Source of the DNA: Kineococcus sp. TRM81007
GTDB lineage: Bacteria; Actinomycetota; Actinomycetes; Actinomycetales; Kineococcaceae
DNA length: 64,000 nucleotides
Direction: 5' to 3'
Assembly: GCF_022669155.1 (NCBI RefSeq)
Contig: NZ_JALBVB010000034.1
Location: 27,890 to 91,889, forward strand
Positions 32,710-41,087 of the stretch are shown here, one piece after another (position 1 is the stretch's first letter; each line of letters starts with the position of its first letter). The translations under genes and the position numbers were made by a program. The notes beneath the pieces were generated by a model. It searched no databases. It saw only the letters and a list, made by a program, of their open reading frames with translations, and had not been told where the DNA came from.

Positions 32710-33927
32710 TCAGGACCCGGCGTCCAGCTCGTCGGCGATCCGCTGCACCATCGCCACGTACCAGTCGGCGCGGTTGTAGCGGAACAGCGCGCCCGCCTCC
32801 CCGGCGCGCCCGGCACCGGCGCCGTTGGCGCACAGGTACCGGGCGGCGCTGAAGACGGCGTCGGCCGGGTCCCACGCGTCGGTGTCGCCGTCGCCGTCCC
32901 CGTCCACCCCGTAGGCGGCGAACGTGGCGGGCATGAACTGCATCGGGCCGATCGCGCCGGCCGAGGACGGCCCGACGTTCCGCCCGTGCCCGCTCTCGAC
33001 CTGCCCGACGGCCTGCAGCAGCGCCGGGCGCACGCCCGGGCAGGTGGTCGCCGCGCGCGCGTACAGGTCCGCGTAGTCGGCGGGCACACCGCCGGCTCGC
33101 ACGGTGGCGGTGGCGCCGGCGGCCGCGGTCGCGCTCGCGCGCGCAGCCTCCCGCGCGGCGGCCAGCGCCCGCTCGGCCTCCTCGGCGGCCCGCAGCTGCG
33201 CGGCCCGCGCGTCCAGGGCACCGACGCGCTCCTCGGCCTCGCGCAGCGCGCGCTGCAGCTCACCGGAGCGGGCGGCGAGCTCGCGCAGGGCGCCCACGCC
33301 GTCCACCGCGGCCGCGTCCGCGGCAGCCGACGCCGCCTCGGCGCTCGCGGCGCGTGCGGACGCGCGGCCGGCCGCGTCCCCGGCGGCGCGCCCACCGGCC
33401 GCCAGGGCACGCTCGTCGCGCAGCTCCCGCGCGCGCAGCACCGCGGCCGGGTCGGCGCCGGTCAGCAGGGAGCGCACCAGCGCGTACGCACCGGTGCCCG
33501 CCGGGCCGAGGGCCGGGCCCATGTAGAGGGTGCGCGCCCGGCGGGCGCCCTCGTCGCGGGCTCGCACCGCCGCGGACCGCTCGCGCTGGGCCGTCACCTC
33601 GGCGCCGACGGCCGCCGACGCCGCGCGCTGCACGGCGCTGCGCTGCTCGCGCAGGGCCTGCTCCACGAGCTGCGCCTGGGTCGCGGCCCGCTCGGTGGCG
33701 GCGCGGGCCTGCTCGGCCGCGCGCGTCGCGGCCGCGCTGCTCGCCGCACCCGGGGCGAGGGCGGGAGCGGCGTGGGCGGTGGGTGCCGGCAGCGGGCCGG
33801 CCAGGAGCGCGCCGGCCAGGGCCGCTCCCAGCGCGGTGCTCACGGGGGAGCGGCGGCGCGGGACGCGCCTCGCGGCAGGGCCGCCCGCGGGGGCCGCGGG
33901 CCGGTGCGCCGTGCCTGTCACCCCCAC
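32710..33927 (-). CDS. Secreted lytic transglycosylase with coiled-coil region
   Basis: A 405-residue exported peptidoglycan-cleaving protein. The signal peptide ends near residue 53 (PTAHA-AP). A long Ala/Arg/Glu-rich coiled coil spans about 60-270. The transglycosylase (SLT/MltB-like) domain spans about 285-405, with the catalytic-Glu segment AVGQVESGHGRN, then GAIGPMQFMPATFAAYG, DAWDPADAVFSAARYL and YNRADWYVAMV. The fold resembles Rpf- and RipA-neighbour hydrolases of actinobacteria with N-terminal coiled coils. The GTG start is not certain; GTG 33921 is an alternative. Confidence 0.88.
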   Translation of the reverse strand: MGVTGTAHRPAAPAGGPAARRVPRRRSPVSTALGAALAGALLAGPLPAPTAHAAPALAPGAASSAAATRAAEQARAATERAATQAQLVEQALREQRSAVQRAASAAVGAEVTAQRERSAAVRARDEGARRARTLYMGPALGPAGTGAYALVRSLLTGADPAAVLRARELRDERALAAGGRAAGDAAGRASARAASAEAASAAADAAAVDGVGALRELAARSGELQRALREAEERVGALDARAAQLRAAEEAERALAAAREAARASATAAAGATATVRAGGVPADYADLYARAATTCPGVRPALLQAVGQVESGHGRNVGPSSAGAIGPMQFMPATFAAYGVDGDGDGDTDAWDPADAVFSAARYLCANGAGAGRAGEAGALFRYNRADWYVAMVQRIADELDAGS

Positions 33928-33980
33928 CGGGTCGGCACCGCGGCCCCGGTCCTTGAGCCCGCCGCAGGGCCAGCACGAGC

Positions 33981-33996
33981 TGTGACCATGTGGTCA
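33981..33996. promoter_or_regulatory. Perfect palindrome in the transglycosylase/EAL divergent region
   Basis: GTGACCA-TG-TGGTCAC, 7-bp arms with a 2-nt centre, lies 54 nt from the transglycosylase start and 77 nt from the EAL start. It is operator-like; the regulator is unknown. It superficially recalls CRP/GlxR half-sites, but the spacing is wrong. Confidence 0.4.
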
Positions 33997-34072
33997 CGAC
34001 ACTGTGCTCGCCCGAAGCGCCTGCCGGTGGGTGGTCTCGACGCCCGCACGGGAACGACGGGAGGAGGCGGAC

Positions 34073-35178
34073 GTGGCACCAGCGGACGCACCGGACGGCA
34101 CCGGCCGCCTCCCGCGCCACCTCGAGCGCTGGCAGCGGCGGCTGGACGACCTCGCCGCCCACCCCGAGCGGTTGCGCCTGGTCATGCACCCCGTCGTGGA
34201 CGTCGCGGCCGGGCGCGTGGCCGGTTACGAGGTGCTCTCCCGCTTCGCCCCCGGGCGAGGGGAGGCGCACGGGCCCGAGGAGTGGTTCGCGGCCGCCGGC
34301 GCGCTGGGGCGCGCCGCGGAGCTGGACGCGCTCGTGCTGCGCGCAGCGCTGCCCCTGCGCCGGCAGCTGCCGCACGGCACGTTCCTCACCGTCAACGTCG
34401 CCCCCTCCTCGCTGGGCGAGGACCGCGTGCTGGAGCTGCTGGCCGCGCAGGACCTCACGTCGCTGGTCCTGGAGATCACCGAGCACACCGACTGCGACGT
34501 CGCCGCGCTCGCCGGCCCGCTGGCCGTGCCCCGCTCGCGCGGGGCGCGCATCGCCCTCGACGACGTGGGCACGGGGCACTCCGGCCTGCTGCGCATGGCG
34601 GTGGTGCGCCCGGAGGTGCTCGAGGTCGACCCGCAGCTCGTGCGCGGCCTGGACGGCGACCTCGTCAATCGCTCGGTGGTGCGCTTCCTCGGCGAGTGCG
34701 CCGACCGCCTGGACGCCTGGGTGGTCGCCGAGGGGGTGGAGACGCCCGCCGAGCTGGACGTGCTGCGCGCCATGGGCGTCCCGCTCGTGCAGGGCCACCT
34801 GCTGGCCCGCCCCGCGGACCGGTTCGTCCCGCTGTCGCTGGAGGCCCGCCGGCTGCTCCGCGCGGGCTCGGCAGCCCCGCCCGGGGCGCAGGGGCCCCGG
34901 CGGCCAGCGGGCGGCTGGTGCGGCGCACCACGACGTGCCGCACGGTCGTCGGCGCCGTGCGCGCGGCGAGCGAGGACCCCGCGCCCGAGGCCGCGGCCCG
35001 GGCGGTCTCCCGGCCCGCCGCGGTGCGCTTCGACCCGCTGGTGTGCACCGACGCCACCGGCCGCTACGTGGGGGTGGTGGGTGTGGAGGACGTGGTGCTG
35101 GACCTGGTCGCGGCGCACGGGGACGGCGGTGCCGTCCGGGGCACCGGAGCGGTCGCCGGGCGGGGGGTGCCGGCGTGA
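34073..35178 (+). CDS. EAL-domain protein with C-terminal CBS-like segment, apparent frameshift
   Basis: c-di-GMP phosphodiesterase-like protein. GTG 34073 follows GGGAGGAGG. The EAL domain (residues about 15-260) has EVL in place of EAL (E53), N108, EITE (E134-E137), DD at 163-164, EGVE (220-223) and Q240. The catalytic Lys position of the LKID motif is Glu184, so activity may be lost. After about residue 265 this frame becomes non-coding in character. The natural continuation (RRTTTCRTVVGAVRAASED, then RFDPLVCTDATGRYVGVVGV) is in the next frame, ending at 35178. There its stop overlaps the next gene as GTGA. One base appears to be missing between about 34870 and 34915 in G/C runs: either a real mutation or a sequence error. 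Confidence 0.75.
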
Positions 35179-35345
35179 AGGCGTTCCGCTGCGGGGACGT
35201 GGTGCCCGGCTGCCACCGCGAGTTCCTCGGCCAGGACCGCGAGGCGGTGCGGGCGCAGGTAGGGGAGCACGCGCGCCGCGACCACGGCGTGGAGCCGGAC
35301 GAGGACCTGGTGCGCGCGGTGCAGGAGCGGATCCGCGACGCCTGA
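35175..35345 (+). CDS. DUF1059 small protein
   Basis: A 56-residue protein of the DUF1059 family: KAFRCGDVVPGCHREFLGQD followed by a helix with HARRDHGV and a C-terminal LVRAVQERIRDA. The two Cys and the His suggest metal binding; function unknown. The GTG start overlaps the stop of the EAL protein in its second frame, which also supports the frameshift reading of that gene. Confidence 0.82.
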   Translation: MKAFRCGDVVPGCHREFLGQDREAVRAQVGEHARRDHGVEPDEDLVRAVQERIRDA

Positions 35346-35370
35346 GCGCCCGGCGCCGGCCCGGTGCCGG

Positions 35371-35422
35371 CCCGCCGGGTCAGCCCGCCGGGTCAGCCCG
35401 TCGGGTCAGCCCGCCGGGTCAG
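35371..35422. repeat. Tandem repeat, 13-nt unit, four copies
   Basis: Four copies of CCCGCCGGGTCAG (third copy with one change) fill the gap between DUF1059 and the PPOX gene. The last copy contains the stop codon of the minus-strand gene. A 13-nt period shifts that stop through all three frames. Confidence 0.85.
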
Positions 35423-35883
35423 TCCGCCAGGCGTGCCGGGAAGCCGCCGGTGGCTACTGGCCCCCACCGCTCGGGCGTGATGCGCAGCAGGCACTTGCCC
35501 TGCCGCGTCATCGCCGCCCGGTACTCGTCCCAGTCGGGGTGCTCGCCGGAGATGCAGCGGAAGTACTCCACCAGCGGCTCCAGGGCCTCGGGCAGGTCCA
35601 GCACCTCCGCGGTGCCGTCGACCTGCACCCACGCGCCGCCGAAGTCGTCGGAGAGCACCAGCACGCTGGCGCGCGCGTCGCGGCGGGCGTTGGCCGCCTT
35701 GGCGCGCTCGGGGTACGTGGAGATCACGAACCGGCCCGCGTCGTCGACACCGGCGGTCACCGGCGACATCTGCGGCGAGCCGTCGGCGCGGTGGGTGAGC
35801 AGCACGACGTGGTGGCGACCGCGGGCGAACTCCAGCAGGCCGTCGCGGTCGACGCGGGTGGTGGTGGCGACGGTGGCGGGCAC
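35419..35883 (-). CDS. PPOX-class F420/FMN-binding protein
   Basis: A 154-residue split-barrel flavoprotein of the pyridoxamine-oxidase-like (F420-dependent Rv1155-type) class. Segments are LLEFARGRHHVVLLTHRADG, PQMSPVTAGVDDAGRFVIST and PERAKAANARRDARASVLVL. The end has YRAAMTRQGKCLLRITPERW, as in family members annotated as TIGR03618-like. The GTG start (VPATVATTTRVDR) lies 7 nt after TAGCGT. Substrate unknown. Confidence 0.85.
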   Translation of the reverse strand: MPATVATTTRVDRDGLLEFARGRHHVVLLTHRADGSPQMSPVTAGVDDAGRFVISTYPERAKAANARRDARASVLVLSDDFGGAWVQVDGTAEVLDLPEALEPLVEYFRCISGEHPDWDEYRAAMTRQGKCLLRITPERWGPVATGGFPARLAD

Positions 35884-35890
35884 GTGTCGC

Positions 35891-35896
35891 ACGCTA
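35891..35896 (-). promoter_or_regulatory. -10 element of the PPOX gene
   Basis: TAGCGT on the minus strand, 7 nt before GTG 35883. Confidence 0.5.
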
Positions 35897-36021
35897 CCGC
35901 CCGTCGCGCCCGCGTCCACCGCCGCGCCCGCGTCCACGTGCCCGGGGACGCTCAGCGGGTGCGCGGCGGGCCGCCGTGGTGCACTGGCCGCCGGACCGTG
36001 ATCGACGTGGGGAGGGACCGG

Positions 36022-37107
36022 GTGCGCACCGTCGGGGTGGAGGAGGAGTACCTGCTGGCCGACCCCGTCGACGGCACGGCGCGCCCGGACGCCCCGCGGG
36101 TGCTGCAGGTGCTGGCTCCCGGGCACGGCGAGAGCGAGCTGCACCGCGAGCAGGTCGAGACCGGCAGCACACCGCACACCTCGCTGGCGGCGCTGCGCAC
36201 CGACCTGCTGGGGCGGCGCCGCGAACTGGCCGCCGCGGCCCGCGACAGCGGCAGCGCGCTGCTGGCGCTGGGCACCCACCCGGTCGGCGGTGAGCCGACC
36301 CTGTCGCCCGGGCCCCGCTACGAGCGGCTGCGCGAGCGCTTCGGGCTCCTCTCCCGCGAGCAGCTGACCTGCGGCTGCCACGTGCACGTGGGCGTCACCG
36401 ACCGCGACGAGGGTGCGGTGGTGCTGGACCGGCTGCGGCCGTGGGCGCCGGTGCTGCTGGCCCTGAGCGGCAACTCCCCGTACTGGCAGGGCGTGGACAC
36501 CGGCCACGCCAGCTACCGCTCCCGGGTCTGGGACCGCTGGCCCACCGCCGGCCCCGGTTCCGCGGTCGGCGACGCCGCCGGCTACGACGCCCTGGTGCGC
36601 CGGGTGCTCGCCACCGGGGTGCCGCTGGACCCGGGGATGGTCTACTTCGACGTCCGCCTCTCGGCGCGCTACCCCACGGTGGAGGTGCGGGTGGCCGACG
36701 TGTGCCTGCGCGTGGACGACGCCGTGCTCCTGGCCGCCCTGGTGCGCGCCCTGGCGGACACGGCGGTCGCCGAGCACCGCGCCGGCCGGCCGGTCCCGGA
36801 CGTGGGCGTGGAGGTGCTGCGGCTGGCGTCGTGGCGCGCCGCGCGCGACGGCGTGGACGGCGAGCTGGTGCACCCGCTGACGGGCACGCCGCGGCCGGCC
36901 GGGCAGGTCGTCGCCGACCTGCTCGAGCACGTCGCGCCCGCCCTGGCCCGCAACGGCGACGAGGACGCGGTCCGCGCGGGCGCTGCCGCGGTCCTCCAGC
37001 GCGGCACCGGTGCGCGCTGGCAGCGCGCCGCCGTCGCCGCCGGCGGTGTGCCGTCGATGCTGCGCGGCGCGGCGCGGCTGACGCTGGACCGGGCGGGGGA
37101 GGGCTGA
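36022..37107 (+). CDS. YbdK-type carboxylate-amine ligase
   Basis: Glutamate-cysteine ligase type 2 (YbdK/EgtA-related) ATP-dependent ligase. The 361-residue protein has RTVGVEEEYLLADP at the start, the GHGESELHREQVET substrate and metal segment, LTCGCHVHVGV and SGNSPYWQGVDTGHASYRSR. These are all family hallmarks. In a mycothiol-producing organism its role is unclear; YbdK homologues show weak glutamate-cysteine ligase activity. GTG 36022 is chosen because GGGGAGGGA lies just upstream; GTG 35998 is possible. Confidence 0.88.
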   Translation: MRTVGVEEEYLLADPVDGTARPDAPRVLQVLAPGHGESELHREQVETGSTPHTSLAALRTDLLGRRRELAAAARDSGSALLALGTHPVGGEPTLSPGPRYERLRERFGLLSREQLTCGCHVHVGVTDRDEGAVVLDRLRPWAPVLLALSGNSPYWQGVDTGHASYRSRVWDRWPTAGPGSAVGDAAGYDALVRRVLATGVPLDPGMVYFDVRLSARYPTVEVRVADVCLRVDDAVLLAALVRALADTAVAEHRAGRPVPDVGVEVLRLASWRAARDGVDGELVHPLTGTPRPAGQVVADLLEHVAPALARNGDEDAVRAGAAAVLQRGTGARWQRAAVAAGGVPSMLRGAARLTLDRAGEG

Positions 37108-37263
37108 GGGCCGCACCGGGCTCGGCGCCGACCCGGGACGGCCCCGCGCGCCTGCACGTGCGCCCCCGACCGGGGGCGGCGGCCCCGGCGGTGAGCCGGG
37201 GCGGGCCCGCCGCCGGGATCGGTAGTGTCGCCGGGGACCGGGGTGGCTGAGGGGGCGACGGCG

Positions 37264-37756
37264 ATGGCGCGACGACAGCGACCACAGCGAGGGCTGCGGG
37301 GTCTGCTGGTCGTGCCCGCGGCCCTGGTCGCGAGCGGGTGCGCCGCCCCTTCGCCGCAGGAGCTGGTCCCCGCCCTCGACGCCCCGCCGAGCACGCGGGA
37401 CGCGCTGCCCACCATCGAGGGCGAGGTGCTGTTCGAGGGGGCGGTCGCCGACTCGGCCCGCTACCTCGGGCAGACGGACACGGCCCGGTACTGGGTGGCG
37501 CTCGACGAGCACGAGCAGGTCTGCATCGTCCAGGCGCTGCGAGCGGACGCCGAGGACCCCCCCGGCGGTGGGGGCGTCCTGCGCACCGGTGGAGCGCTTC
37601 GCCGAGGCCGGTGTGTGGGCGCGGACCAGCACTCCGAGCGCATCGGCCACGGGGCTCGTCCTGCCCACCGGCTTCGACCTCGCCGACGCCGAGCCGGAGG
37701 AGGACTGGGTCCTGGTCGGCGAGAACCTGGCTGCTCCGGCCGGTGAGGTCGGCTAG
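37264..37756 (+). pseudogene. Small lipoprotein, frameshifted in a C7 run
   Basis: An ATG at 37264 begins a lipoprotein signal (LVASGC lipobox, Cys26). The coding sequence runs through GEVLFEGAVADSARYLGQTD and VALDEHEQVCIVQALRAD to about 37557. There a run of seven C followed by a G5 run puts the rest out of frame. The next frame continues naturally as SCAPVERFAEAGVWARTSTP and LPTGFDLADAEPEEDWVLVG to a TAG at 37756. Removing one base at 37557-37563 restores one protein of about 163 residues. It could be a genuine phase-variable or inactivating change, or a sequencing error. No family recognised. Confidence 0.65.
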
Positions 37757-37845
37757 CGGGACAGCCGGCGGGGAGCAGGGGCACGGCCCCGGGCGGGTGC
37801 CGCCCGGGTCGAAGCGGCTCGTGCCTGTCGAGGGCCGGCAGGAAC

Positions 37846-38307
37846 TCACCGGACCTGGCCGGTGGTGCCGGCGGTGAGGAGCAGGGAGGAGATGAGGAAG
37901 GCCCACGAGCGGATGCCCTGGTAGGCCTCCCAGCGTCGGCGCACGGCGCGCCAGTGGTCCGGGGACGCGGCGGGGTCCCAGCCGGCGGTGCGGCTGTTGA
38001 TCCCCACGTTGACGGCGACGGTGGTGGCCAGTCCGAACGCCCAGGCGCCGACCGCGCCGGCACGCAGGGCGGTGGGCGCGGCCCCCGCGGTGGTGGCCCA
38101 CGCGATCACCAGCAGCAGTGAGACGGTCATGAGCACCGGCATCACGCGTCCGAAGGTGCGGATCAGTCCCTGCTCGACGGTGATGTGGGCGCGGACCTCC
38201 AGGCGCCGCAGGACCGGGTGGACGAAGGCGTAGGAACCGAACTCCGCGCAGGCGGTGAACCCCGTGACGGCCACAGCGGTGAACGCGAGCAGCTGAGCGC
38301 CGCTCAC
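37846..38307 (-). CDS. DUF1772-like membrane protein
   Basis: A 153-residue protein with four predicted helices and the segments LLAFTAVAVTGFTACAEFGS, GRVMPVLMTVSLLLVIAWAT and GWDPAASPDHWRAVRRRWEA. These match the DUF1772 (anthrone oxygenase-like) family. The GTG start at 38307 overlaps the stop of the upstream gene (GTGA), so the pair is coupled. Enzymatic activity is not established for most members. Confidence 0.75.
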   Translation of the reverse strand: MSGAQLLAFTAVAVTGFTACAEFGSYAFVHPVLRRLEVRAHITVEQGLIRTFGRVMPVLMTVSLLLVIAWATTAGAAPTALRAGAVGAWAFGLATTVAVNVGINSRTAGWDPAASPDHWRAVRRRWEAYQGIRSWAFLISSLLLTAGTTGQVR

Positions 38308-38747
38308 CACCGGGGACCCAGGGTGATGACGATGCTGCGGCTTCCGCCGCTGGTGACCGCGCGCAGCAGCTCCTCGCGGGGCACCACCCCGCCGCGCCTG
38401 GACAGGCCCGCGGGGCGCGCGCGGCCCGGGACGGCGCGCACCAGGGTCGCCAGTGCGTCGGCGGCTTCGCCGGCGTCCTCGACGAGGCGCGCGGAGCCGG
38501 TGCGGTCGTCGCCGCGCAGGCGAACCCGGACGGCCGGCTGTTCGCGGAGGTTGCGCCACCACGGGGAATCGGTGGAGACCAGGACGCGGGAACCGTGGCG
38601 CACGTAGGCGACGGGGGTGCGGTGGTGCCGGCCCGTTCGCCGGCCGGTGAACTCCAGCAGGGTGCAGCGCCGGCGCACGACCCGGTGCGCCGGCGAAGCG
38701 AGCAGGAGGGACGGGGCGGCGTTGAGCAGCCGGGAGGTGCGGGACAC
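38304..38747 (-). CDS. Deazaflavin-dependent nitroreductase-like protein
   Basis: A 147-residue split-barrel protein of the F420-dependent nitroreductase (DUF385, Ddn-like) family. Segments are LLEFTGRRTGRHHRTPVAYV, VLVSTDSPWWRNLREQPAVR and VRLRGDDRTGSARLVED. The GTG start (VSRTSRLLN) follows a GAGGGGG site. It is divergent from a TetR regulator 66 nt away, which may control this two-gene unit together with DUF1772. Confidence 0.8.
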   Translation of the reverse strand: MSRTSRLLNAAPSLLLASPAHRVVRRRCTLLEFTGRRTGRHHRTPVAYVRHGSRVLVSTDSPWWRNLREQPAVRVRLRGDDRTGSARLVEDAGEAADALATLVRAVPGRARPAGLSRRGGVVPREELLRAVTSGGSRSIVITLGPRW

Positions 38748-38813
38748 GGGGGACCCCCTCGGGTTGGCATTGTCAACTTGTCGTCGAGACGACCGTACCC
38801 AAAGATGTGAACG

Positions 38814-39395
38814 GTGACAACATCGGTGCAGCCCTACCACCACGGAAACCTGCGCGAGACCCTGCTGCGGGCTGCGGAGCGCATGATCGACGCCGACGCC
38901 TCACGGGGTTTCAGCCTGCGCGAGCTCGCCCGCGAGGCCGACGTCAGCCACGCGGCGCCCTACAAGCACTTCCGCGACCGGGGCGAGCTGGTCCTCGTCC
39001 TGGCCGAGCGGTGGATGGGCGAGTTCGTCGCCGAGCAGTCGGCGGCGGTCGGTTCCGGCGACGCGCGCCAGGACCTGCTGGCCCTGGGAGCGGCCTACGT
39101 CCGGTACGCCAGGACCCGTCCGTCCCGGTTCCTGACGATCTTCGACCCGGCGGTCGCCCGGCCCGGGAACCCGCCGACACCGGAGTTCGCCGAGCTGGTG
39201 CGCGTCCACTCCGCTCTGCTGCACGACACCGTGACCGCCGCGGTGCGGGCCGGAGTGGTCGGTGGGGCCGGGGCCCGTGCCGGTGCAGTCGCCGCCGCGC
39301 TGTGGTCCCAGGCGCACGGCCTGGCCACCCTCGCGCTGCTGGGCTACCTGCCCGGTGCCGACGCGGAAGCCGTGCTCGCCGCCCTGCTGCACTGA
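38814..39395 (+). CDS. TetR-family regulator with WHG-type C-terminal domain
   Basis: A 193-residue TetR protein. The HTH is at residues about 15-60 (LRETLLRAAERMIDADASRG, FSLRELAREADVSHAAPYKH). The C-terminal domain includes YVRYARTRPSRFLTIFDPAV and AAALWSQAHGLATLALLGYL, the WHG-type pattern. GTG start (MTTSVQPYHHGNLRET). Likely represses the divergent nitroreductase/DUF1772 pair. A short direct repeat TTGTC-N3-TTGTC (38770-38782) in the shared gap could be part of its site. Confidence 0.88.
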   Translation: MTTSVQPYHHGNLRETLLRAAERMIDADASRGFSLRELAREADVSHAAPYKHFRDRGELVLVLAERWMGEFVAEQSAAVGSGDARQDLLALGAAYVRYARTRPSRFLTIFDPAVARPGNPPTPEFAELVRVHSALLHDTVTAAVRAGVVGGAGARAGAVAAALWSQAHGLATLALLGYLPGADAEAVLAALLH

Positions 39396-39541
39396 CCCCC
39401 GCCAGGCCCCTGCCGCCGCACAGGTCACCGGTGATCAGCTGCCCCGCCCCGGCCGGGTGGCCGGACCGCCCTGGACCGGACTGCCGTGCGTGCTCACCAC
39501 CCGGGAGCCGGCGCCGGGGGCAGCTCGCCACGGCGCGTCCG

Positions 39542-40552
39542 TCACCCGAGCAGCGCGTCCGCCAGGCGCGCGTCGGACTCCGCCTGCAGGTCCGCGTCGT
39601 GCACGGTGGTGGCGACCATGAGCTCACCGGCCCCGACCCGCCCCAGCAGGTCGCCGACCCGCCGGCGCACCTGGGCCTCGGTGCCGACGACGGTCTGCGC
39701 CAGGACCGCGTCCACCGTGCGGCGCTCGCGGGCCGTGAGGTCGGCCAGCCGGACGTCGCCGGGGGCCGGCAACGGCGGGAACTCCCCGCGGGTGCGGGAG
39801 ACCGCCAGCGACCACGCCTGCGGCAGCAGCTCGCGCCGGGCCGCGGCCTCGTCGTCGGCCACGAGCACGTCGACCAGCACCGTCACGCGCGGGCCGCCGT
39901 GACCTCGGTCCACGAAGCGCTCCCGGTACTGCGCAAGGCGCCCCGGGTCGTCCAGCACCGGGCCGCCCACCACGACGGGCAGTCCCAGGTGCGCGGCGCT
40001 CACCAGGCCGGCACCGGTGGCCAGCACCGCGACCGGCGGCGCCGGCACCTGCGGGCGCACCGTCACCGCCGCGCGCCCGTGCAGCAGGTCCAGCAGTTCG
40101 GACAGCCGGGCGGTGAACTCCTCCGCGTCGGCACCGGGGGCGCGCAGCGCCGCCCGCACCGGGGCCGTGAAACCGGCCGAGCGGCCCACCCCGAGGTCGA
40201 CGCGGCCCGGACGCAGGGCCTGCAGGACGGCGAACTGCTCGGCGACCACCAGCGGGACGTGGTTCGGCAGCATCACCCCGCCGGAGCCGATCCGCAGCGC
40301 CGAGGACGGCTCCAGCGCCGAGGCGACGGCGGCCAGCAGCACCGCCGGCGCCGGGCCGACGACACCGGGGACCCCGTGGTGCTCGGCCACCCAGAAGCGG
40401 TGGTACCCCAGCGCCTGCGCGCGCACCGCGCGAGCGACCGTCGCACGCACCGCGGCGGCGTCGTCGCCCGCACCCCCTCCGGGTGGGGCGGTGGCCCGGG
40501 TGCGGTCCAGCAGCGACAGGGCGGGCCGGTCAGGTGGGGTGGGTGCAGGCAT
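39542..40552 (-). CDS. LLM-class flavin-dependent oxidoreductase
   Basis: A 336-residue luciferase-like monooxygenase family protein of the FMN/alkanal-monooxygenase-like group. Motifs are AQALGYHRFWVAEHHGVPGV, LRIGSGGVMLPNHVPLVVAE, LGVGRSAGF, and a C-terminal AQVRRRVGDLL for the lid region. The substrate is unknown. It is convergent with the TetR gene. A TCACCGGTGA palindrome (39425-39434) sits in the gap between them. Confidence 0.87.
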   Translation of the reverse strand: MPAPTPPDRPALSLLDRTRATAPPGGGAGDDAAAVRATVARAVRAQALGYHRFWVAEHHGVPGVVGPAPAVLLAAVASALEPSSALRIGSGGVMLPNHVPLVVAEQFAVLQALRPGRVDLGVGRSAGFTAPVRAALRAPGADAEEFTARLSELLDLLHGRAAVTVRPQVPAPPVAVLATGAGLVSAAHLGLPVVVGGPVLDDPGRLAQYRERFVDRGHGGPRVTVLVDVLVADDEAAARRELLPQAWSLAVSRTRGEFPPLPAPGDVRLADLTARERRTVDAVLAQTVVGTEAQVRRRVGDLLGRVGAGELMVATTVHDADLQAESDARLADALLG

Positions 40553-40659
40553 GGTGCCGGGTGCAACACCCGGCCCGGGGCGCTGCGTCCCGCCCGGCCC
40601 CCTCGCCGTGCCGCCGCGCCGGCTGGTCGGTGCACCGGCACGGCGGCAGGATCGTGGCC

Positions 40660-41016
40660 GTGAGCTGGCACGCGGGGAACGCGGACGTCGACGGCGCCGA
40701 GGACGGGGGCTGGCTGCTCGGGCACTTCAAGGCCGGGCGCGCACCGGAGCTGGCCAGCGCCGACGTGGAGGTGAAGTGGGCGCGCCTGGCCCCCGGCTCC
40801 CGCGACGACGAGTGGACGACGCCGGAGCCGCAGACGTCGCTGTGCGTGCTGGTCAGCGGCTCCCAGCGGATCAGGTTCCGCACCGGTGAGGTGGTGCTGC
40901 GGACGTCGGGGGACTACGTCGTCTGGTACCCGGGGGAGTCGCACACCTGGGAGTCCTCGCCCACGCAGGAGACGACCACGATCACGGTCCGGTGGCCGTC
41001 CAGCGTGCGGGAGTGA
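40660..41016 (+). CDS. Small cupin-like protein
   Basis: A 118-residue single-domain beta-barrel protein resembling signal-peptidase-independent cupins. Segments are WLLGHFKAGRAPELASADVE, SLCVLVSGSQRIRF and DYVVWYPGESHTWESSPTQE, with the conserved Gly and His of a cupin fold. Function unknown; members of this group often bind small ligands. The start is GTG 40660 or, less likely, GTG 40654. Confidence 0.72.
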   Translation: MSWHAGNADVDGAEDGGWLLGHFKAGRAPELASADVEVKWARLAPGSRDDEWTTPEPQTSLCVLVSGSQRIRFRTGEVVLRTSGDYVVWYPGESHTWESSPTQETTTITVRWPSSVRE

Positions 41017-41075
41017 CTCCCGCTCCCACCGGCCCCGCAGCGGTCCCCGCTCCCGCCCCGTCCACAGGAGCGGCC

Positions 41076-41081
41076 TAGCCT
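41076..41081 (+). promoter_or_regulatory. -10 element of the ABC exporter gene
   Basis: TAGCCT, 6 nt before GTG 41088. Confidence 0.5.
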
Positions 41082-41087
41082 GCGGGG

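Noticed and set aside
33928-34072. c-di-AMP (ydaO) riboswitch upstream of the transglycosylase
   Set aside because: Actinobacterial cell-wall hydrolases often have one, but the 145-nt gap lacks its conserved sequence blocks.
39425-39434. TCACCGGTGA palindrome between the TetR and LLM genes as an operator
   Set aside because: It lies between two convergent 3' ends, not at a promoter; more likely part of a weak terminator or chance in GC-rich DNA.
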